Assembly: GCA_036559705.1 (NCBI GenBank)
Contig: DATBSP010000031.1
Coordinates: forward strand, 11,881-75,880
DNA length: 64,000 nucleotides
Source: Hyphomicrobium_A sp036559705
Lineage (GTDB): Bacteria; Pseudomonadota; Alphaproteobacteria; Rhizobiales; Hyphomicrobiaceae
Reading direction: 5' to 3'
Made by a program: the position numbers and the translations under genes. Shown here piece by piece: positions 59,736 through 64,000 of this stretch. A model generated the notes under the pieces. The model was not told the DNA's origin. It ran no database searches and was given only the letters and a program-made list of their open reading frames with translations. Every line of letters starts with the position of its first letter. Position 1 is the stretch's first letter.

Positions 59736-60512
59736 TCAGGGCCAGCGGTGCAATGCGCCTTCGGGGAAGGTCCACTCGGGTGTGACGAGTTCGCCGTCAA
59801 ACGCTGCCGGGTACCACGGCGAACCGTCGCCGGCGGCCAGGTTCTTGAGGACGTGCATTTCCTGTGCGGGCATGTAGCTCTGCACGAGCAGGAAGCGCTT
59901 CTCGCCCGTCTGTGCGTTCTCGACCGTGTCGGCGACGAGCACGGCGTGGCCGGGGAAGCCACCCTTGATGAATACGTCCCCGGTCTGCAGGGACGCCAGC
60001 GGCGCCGGCTTCAGTTCGCGTTCGAGCGAGTAGGTGCCGGCGTACGCGAACACATAGTCCATGTATTTGCGGAACGCGGCATAGCCGCTGTCGCGGCGGG
60101 AGGAGAAGGTCAGCCGCTTACCCTCGGTGTCGTTGAAGCGGATGTCGCCCTTGCGGTCGGCGGCGAACAGCCACTCGGCGCGCAGGCGCATGATGGCGTC
60201 GGCGCACTGCTGCAGATTGCGCTTACCCACGTCGATGTCGATGACGGCAGCGTGCACGTCCTGCCGCCACTTCTGCGCGCCCGTGTAGATCAGCACGGGT
60301 GCGTTCGCCGGTTTCATGGGGAGGCCGCGCAGCCACGCGGCCCAGCTATCTGCGGCGACGCTCGTGCGTGAAAAGCCGGGCGGAGGAGGAATGCGCTCGG
60401 CAAACGTCTGCTCGCCGGGTGCGAACTGCCAGGCGTAACCGGGCGCCGCCACTGCGACGGCCGGCGCGGCGACAAGTAACAGTGCGGCGATAGGTACAAG
60501 TTCGCGTCTCAT
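59736..60512 (-). CDS. DUF4846 domain protein, secreted
   Basis: 258 residues with a signal peptide (to about residue 23, AVAVAAP). The rest follows DUF4846: YAWQFAPGEQTFAERIPPPP, GFSRTSVAADSWAAWLRGLP, VLIYTGAQKWRQDVHAAVID, MRLRAEWLFAA and GDVFIKGGFPGHAVLVAD, a papain-like His (GGFPGHA) included. Function unknown. It converges on the small membrane protein gene at 59727. Confidence 0.88.
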   Translation of the reverse strand: MRRELVPIAALLLVAAPAVAVAAPGYAWQFAPGEQTFAERIPPPPGFSRTSVAADSWAAWLRGLPMKPANAPVLIYTGAQKWRQDVHAAVIDIDVGKRNLQQCADAIMRLRAEWLFAADRKGDIRFNDTEGKRLTFSSRRDSGYAAFRKYMDYVFAYAGTYSLERELKPAPLASLQTGDVFIKGGFPGHAVLVADTVENAQTGEKRFLLVQSYMPAQEMHVLKNLAAGDGSPWYPAAFDGELVTPEWTFPEGALHRWP

Positions 60513-60566
60513 GCGGCGAACTTGCCGGGGCCGTGTGTCGCGGCGATGGCGTCTCGGGTCTCCGAC

Positions 60567-61580
60567 TTACTGCGTGTAGGCGAAGGCTCTGCTCTGCCAG
60601 GGCGTCACGAACATCTGCTGCGCCCATTTTGGCGCGCGCGCCACTCGCGCTCCGTCCGGATTGCTGGTTTTGGCTTGTACGGCTTGCTGCTTTGGCGTGC
60701 GATAGGCCCGCACCGGCGTGTGCTTACGTACCGCCCGCGATTTGGCCACCGGCTCGCGCCCTCGCTCTCGCTCGCTGGCGGTTGCGTCATGCATCGGCGG
60801 CGTTGCCACATCGATGACAGGGAGTGATGGGGGAGAGTCGTTATCGATGATCGCGGCAGCGGCAAGCTTGATGGTTGCCGGCTCGGCATCGGCGACCTGC
60901 TCGATGTTCACCGGCAGGCGGTCGACGGCAGAGGCAGGAAGGTCATCGCCCTTCACGGTCGGCACGTCACTCGACGGCTCGACAGCCGACGTCGTGATCG
61001 GCGATATGCCTTCAGCGCTCTCTTGCGGCTCGATGAGTGCGGCGGTGGTTCGCGTCGGCACCGCCGCGTCGTCCGAAGCAACCTCGCGCGTGGTCACCAG
61101 GATCGCGTTCTGCGCATAGCCTAGTCGCGACGGCGATGACTGGTTGGCGACGGTGAAGGCAGTCGAGCACGGGCAATTGGCCGGACCGGCGAGGACAGCG
61201 AGGCCGAGGCCGCCGACGAACAGCACAGAAAGGAAACCGGTGAGGCGCGTGCGGGCACCGGGGCGTGCGCCAACCGTTGGCGCGATGGAGCGATGCGATT
61301 GGCGGCGCGCCTCGCCATGCGACGACAGCACGCGAAAGCCGCCTGAGGTCGGAGCGGCGCTCGAATAGCTGCGCAGCGCGGCGAATTGATCGAGCACCCG
61401 CAGGAAGTTTTCCGCAGGGGCCGCAGTTTCACGGTCGGATGTAACGGCGCGCATGGCGCTGCTCCAGTTGTGTCCCGCAATCGCAGCATGTCCGGCCGAT
61501 ATCATGCCTTCATGTCGGCCTTCGGGCCGCGCTGGCACGCCGACTGAACTGGCGGTCGCAGGGCTTTGAAAGACGAGCAT
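60567..61580 (-). CDS. Single-pass membrane protein with conserved C-terminal WAQQMFVTPWQSRAF motif
   Basis: 337 residues. The N-terminal ~115 residues are cytoplasmic, with ENFLRVLDQFAALRSY; one membrane helix (GFLSVLFVGGLGLAVLAGPA) lies near 115-138. The periplasmic part is low-complexity and ends with PKWAQQMFVTPWQSRAFAYT, a block that recurs in hypothetical proteins of this order and looks like a binding site. I infer ATG 61580 as start, with 61610 as an alternative. Function unknown. Confidence 0.7.
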   Translation of the reverse strand: MLVFQSPATASSVGVPARPEGRHEGMISAGHAAIAGHNWSSAMRAVTSDRETAAPAENFLRVLDQFAALRSYSSAAPTSGGFRVLSSHGEARRQSHRSIAPTVGARPGARTRLTGFLSVLFVGGLGLAVLAGPANCPCSTAFTVANQSSPSRLGYAQNAILVTTREVASDDAAVPTRTTAALIEPQESAEGISPITTSAVEPSSDVPTVKGDDLPASAVDRLPVNIEQVADAEPATIKLAAAAIIDNDSPPSLPVIDVATPPMHDATASERERGREPVAKSRAVRKHTPVRAYRTPKQQAVQAKTSNPDGARVARAPKWAQQMFVTPWQSRAFAYTQ

Positions 61581-61689
61581 AATCGTCCCTCCGCGCACCG
61601 AACGTGCCATGCATATGGTAAATTTTCTACAAATAGCCTCAGGGGATGAAGCGGTGGATTGCCACGGCTGTACATACTACCAGAAGCGA

Positions 61690-61722
61690 GGAACCCGGCA
61701 CGGCATAGGCCGTCCGGGTTCC
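61690..61722. other. Long imperfect hairpin in a gene-poor stretch
   Basis: GGAACCCGG pairs with CCGGGTTCC (9 bp), then after one bulged C the inner ACGGC pairs with GCCGT around an ATAG loop. It sits in the 550-base stretch 61581-62130, which otherwise holds only a possible micro-ORF at 61803-61967 and an AT-rich patch near 61610-61645. There is no T-run of terminator quality. Confidence 0.5.
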
Positions 61723-61802
61723 ATTTGGGCCTATTTGACTAGGAGCGGCGCGCCTGAAGGCTGCAGCCCTGCTCCGTCATAAAGCCCTGCCCATCGCGTG
61801 GG

Positions 61803-61967
61803 CTAATGCGGATGTTGCAGCGTGATGACGCCGATCCCATCCCAAACAGCGCCGGCGACAGCCTGCTGAACCTTCCGCCAGTGTCTTCTGATTTTTGGCT
61901 TGGCCGCTCCCCGCAACGTCCACCAGGGCGTCGCGCGTAGCGGCTTCGGTCGACCGGGCGGCCACAT
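61803..61967 (-). CDS. 54-residue candidate micro-ORF behind a strong ribosome site
   Basis: AAAGGAGG lies nine bases before the ATG, one of the best ribosome sites in the window. The ATG frame gives a basic, Trp-rich peptide: MWPPGRPKPLRATPWWTLRG at the start and QQAVAGAVWDGIGVITLQHP near the end. A GTG two bases later opens a 62-residue frame (MAARSTEAATRDALVDVAGS, to 61777), also plausible in its first half. I cannot tell which, if either, is translated; a frameshifted gene is another possibility. No family recognised. Confidence 0.35.
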   Translation of the reverse strand: MWPPGRPKPLRATPWWTLRGAAKPKIRRHWRKVQQAVAGAVWDGIGVITLQHPH

Positions 61968-62130
61968 TTTCTTAAACCTCCTTTGTCATGAGAGGGTCAT
62001 GCAACCCTGGGCCCGGATGGCGACCCTGTCAACCAACGCCCGAAGCCAGTGAACGGGCGTACGCATGGTTAAGTGCTTATTGAAATCGCGCGTGTAATTT
62101 GCGCGGACCATTGCCTTTCCGGGTGCCGTC

Positions 62131-62436
62131 ATGCGGTCGGTTCTCAGCTTCTTCTCAATGCTCGCCTTGGGCCTGATGATTGCTGCCGTGTTGATGGTGG
62201 CGCCGTCCGGCACCGGCACCACTACCAACATCGGCGGCTTCGAGATCGGCGGCCCGACGCTCGACTATCGCTCGGTCGTTGCCGGGCTGGGCAGCGGGCT
62301 ATTCATCGCTGTATTCGCGCAGATCTCATGGTCGGAGGTTGCGCGGCGCTCGGGTGTGTGGATTGGCAGCCAGGCGCGCCGGCTGTGGCTTGTCGGTTGG
62401 GCGGCGGTGTTCGTCGCCGTGCTCTTCTATTTCTGA
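62131..62436 (+). CDS. Small hypothetical membrane protein
   Basis: 101 residues with three hydrophobic segments (SVLSFFSMLALGLMIAAVLM; VVAGLGSGLFIAVFAQI; LWLVGWAAVFVAVLFYF). The loop TTTNIGGFEIGGPTLDYRS is probably periplasmic. No family named. It converges on glnA, with a strong palindrome between them. Confidence 0.65.
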   Translation: MRSVLSFFSMLALGLMIAAVLMVAPSGTGTTTNIGGFEIGGPTLDYRSVVAGLGSGLFIAVFAQISWSEVARRSGVWIGSQARRLWLVGWAAVFVAVLFYF

Positions 62437-62456
62437 TCCCGCGCTGAAATGCGAAG

Positions 62457-62478
62457 GGCCCGGGACCGCTCCCGGGCC
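62457..62478. terminator. Palindromic hairpin between convergent genes
   Basis: GGCCCGGGA and TCCCGGGCC form a perfect 9-bp stem around CCGC. It lies between the stop of the small membrane gene (62436) and the stop of glnA (62503), where a shared terminator is expected. Neither side has a clear T-run, so it is called from position and stem strength. Confidence 0.5.
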
Positions 62479-62502
62479 TCGCTGTGTCGTCCGTAAGGCC
62501 GA

Positions 62503-63912
62503 TCAGACCGAATAGTACATTTCGTACTCGATCGGATGCGGGGCCATTTCGTAGCGCATGTTCTCCGCCATCTTCAGCTCGATGTAGGCGTCGATCATGT
62601 CGTCGTTCATGACGCCGCCCATCTTGAGGAAACCGCGGTCTTTGTCGAGGCTGTCGAGTGCCTCGCGCAGGCTGCCGCATACCGTCGGGATGCTGGCGAG
62701 CTCGGCAGGCGGCAGGTCGTACAGGTTCTTGTCGATCGGGTCGCCGGGATTGAGCTTGTTGGCGATGCCGTCGAGGCCGGCCATGAGCATCGCCGTGAAT
62801 CCGAGATAGGGATTGGCGGCGGGATCGGGGAAACGGACCTCGAAGCGCTTTGCCTTCGGGCTCGACACGTGCGGGATGCGGCACGCGGCGGACCGGTTGC
62901 GCGCCGAGTAGGCGAGCAGCACGGGGGCCTCGTAGCCCGGCACCAGACGCTTGTAGGAGTTGGTGGTCGGGTTGGTGAAGGCGTTGATCGCCTTGGCGTG
63001 CTTCAAGACGCCGGCGATGTAGCTCAGCGCCGTCTCCGAAAGGTCGGCGTACTTGTTGCCGGCAAAGACCGGGTTACCGCCCTTCCAGATCGACTGGTGC
63101 ACGTGCATGCCCGAGCCGTTGTCGCCGAAGATCGGCTTGGGCATGAAGCACGCCGTCTTGCCGTAGGCCTGAGCGACCATGTGAATGACGTACTTATAGA
63201 TCTGCAGATGGTCGGCGATGTTGACCATCGGGGCGAATTTGATTCCGAGCTCGTGCTGGGCGGCGGCCACCTCGTGGTGGTGCTTTTCGACGGCGACGCC
63301 CATCTCGGCCATCACCGAGATCATCTCGGAGCGAATGTCCTGACAGCTGTCGATCGGCGGCACGGGGAAGTAGCCGCCCTTGGTGCGCGGGCGATGACCA
63401 AGGTTGCCCATCTCGTACTCGGTGCCGGTGTTCGTGGGCAGCTCGGTCGAGTCGACGCGAAATCCGGTGTTGTACGGATCGGCCGAGAAGCGCACGTCAT
63501 CGAAAATGAAGAACTCGGCTTCCGGGCCCATAAAGATCGTGTCGCCGACGCCCGTCGACTTCATGTAGGCCTCGGCCTTCTTGGCGATGCCGCGGGGGTC
63601 GCGCTCGTAGAACTGGCCGGTGGTGGGCTCCAGCACGTCGCAGAAGATGGCGACCGTCGACTGGGCGAAGAACGGATCGAGGTGAGCCGTGGCGGCGTCC
63701 GGCATCAGCAGCATGTCAGAGGACTCGATGCCCTTCCAGCCGGCGATCGAGGAGCCGTCGAAAGCGTATCCCTCCTGGAACGTGTCTTCGCCGACCGTGC
63801 TCGCATGCGCGGTCACGTGCTGCATCTTGCCCTTGGTGTCAGTGAAGCGGAAATCGACGAACTTGACGTCCTTGTCTTTGACCATCTTCAGGACATCGCT
63901 AGCGCTCTTCAT
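62503..63912 (-). CDS. glnA: Glutamine synthetase type I
   Basis: 469 residues, the standard GSI length. It has the N-terminal VKFVDFRFTDTKGKMQHVT, the metal-binding MGPEAEFFIFDDV, the ATP block NGSGMHVHQSIWKGGNPVF, the FTNPTTNSYKRLVPGYEAP loop and DKNLYDLPPAE, whose Tyr is the adenylylation site. The enzyme makes glutamine from glutamate and ammonia and is controlled by GlnE and PII. The frame starts at an ATG after GGGGATCTC. Probable glnB lies directly upstream. Confidence 0.97.
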   Translation of the reverse strand: MKSASDVLKMVKDKDVKFVDFRFTDTKGKMQHVTAHASTVGEDTFQEGYAFDGSSIAGWKGIESSDMLLMPDAATAHLDPFFAQSTVAIFCDVLEPTTGQFYERDPRGIAKKAEAYMKSTGVGDTIFMGPEAEFFIFDDVRFSADPYNTGFRVDSTELPTNTGTEYEMGNLGHRPRTKGGYFPVPPIDSCQDIRSEMISVMAEMGVAVEKHHHEVAAAQHELGIKFAPMVNIADHLQIYKYVIHMVAQAYGKTACFMPKPIFGDNGSGMHVHQSIWKGGNPVFAGNKYADLSETALSYIAGVLKHAKAINAFTNPTTNSYKRLVPGYEAPVLLAYSARNRSAACRIPHVSSPKAKRFEVRFPDPAANPYLGFTAMLMAGLDGIANKLNPGDPIDKNLYDLPPAELASIPTVCGSLREALDSLDKDRGFLKMGGVMNDDMIDAYIELKMAENMRYEMAPHPIEYEMYYSV

Positions 63913-63954
63913 GAGATCCCCATTGACTGTTCTAGCCTACGCGGCGTTTCCCCT

Positions 63955-63978
63955 GAAAAAGGGGCCGTCGCAGCCCCC
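63955..63978 (-). terminator. Intrinsic terminator or attenuator between glnB and glnA
   Basis: On the minus strand GGGGC and GCCCC flank a 7-base loop and are followed by TTTTT (A-run at 63956-63960). It lies between the probable glnB end and glnA, so it would lower glnA transcription relative to glnB unless bypassed by an own glnA promoter. Confidence 0.55.
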
Positions 63979-63991
63979 TTCAGTTCTTCTT

Positions 63992-64000
63992 TTAGATCGC
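63992..64000 (-). CDS. glnB: Probable glnB (PII protein) 3' end, partial
   Basis: Read on the minus strand from the window edge, the last bases are GCG ATC TAA, that is Ala-Ile-stop, the usual end of PII proteins (…AI). glnB directly upstream of glnA on the same strand is the standard alphaproteobacterial arrangement. Two codons are too few to prove identity; the call rests on position and the glnA neighbour. Confidence 0.4.
   Translation of the reverse strand, partial: AI

Noticed and set aside
1..64000. CRISPR arrays, insertion sequences, phage or defence loci
   Set aside because: No direct-repeat/spacer pattern, transposase, integrase, toxin-antitoxin pair or known defence gene could be found on either strand.

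Overview
The window reads as a stretch of core chromosome from a GC-rich alphaproteobacterium, most likely of the order Hyphomicrobiales (Rhizobiales). This rests on gene content: gatCAB near ruvX, glnA next to the end of a probable glnB, DUF1489 and DUF938 proteins, a cytochrome b561/YceI pair, BtaA/BtaB, and a C-terminal WAQQMFVTPWQSRAF-type motif. I do not commit to a genus. I saw no insertion sequence, integrase, phage gene, CRISPR array or rRNA. Nearly all DNA is coding, and the only gene-poor stretch over 300 bases is 61581-62130.

Layout. 1-2215: end of an AidB-like gene, a PcfJ-domain protein and ruvX. 2347-10874: a transporter-like/spermidine synthase fusion, gatC-gatA with a chorismate mutase and a small membrane protein, an L,D-transpeptidase, a bactofilin, gatB and a DUF938 methyltransferase. 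11078-16347: a second, large L,D-transpeptidase, a gene cut by an in-frame TAG, a cupin, a decayed hybrid sensor kinase and an alpha/beta hydrolase. 16418-25447: signalling and membrane genes (CHASE2 adenylate cyclase, cytochrome b561, YceI, GGDEF-EAL protein, ChaA-type antiporter, methyltransferase, cold-shock protein). 25518-31687: methyltransferase, small proteins, the BtaA-BtaB betaine-lipid pair, DedA protein and quinone oxidoreductase. 31709-36522: secreted small proteins, tRNA-Ser(GCU) and a YdeP-type molybdoenzyme. 36686-47256: nitronate monooxygenase, Cfa-type methyltransferase, an OmpA/micro-membrane/triple helix-hairpin-helix cassette, an APH-kinase fusion, a zinc alcohol dehydrogenase and twin polysaccharide deacetylases. 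47463-56436: MgtE, GNAT, Cax and SulP transporters and a run of envelope-associated hypotheticals. 56528-64000: DUF1489, a methyltransferase cut by an in-frame TAA, a HisC-like aminotransferase, small membrane proteins, glnA and the last codons of a probable glnB.

Functional themes are envelope building (two L,D-transpeptidases, bactofilin, two deacetylases, OmpA-like protein, cyclopropane and betaine lipids), ion transport (ChaA, Cax, MgtE, SulP) and second messengers (cAMP, c-di-GMP). The most unusual observations are the OmpA-like / 32-residue membrane peptide / membrane-anchored triple H3TH cassette at 39332-42318, three genes with interrupted reading frames whose downstream halves are still readable (near 13295, 15100-15261 and 57340), and several micro-ORFs with strong ribosome binding sites. 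No clearly new defence or mobile system was found.
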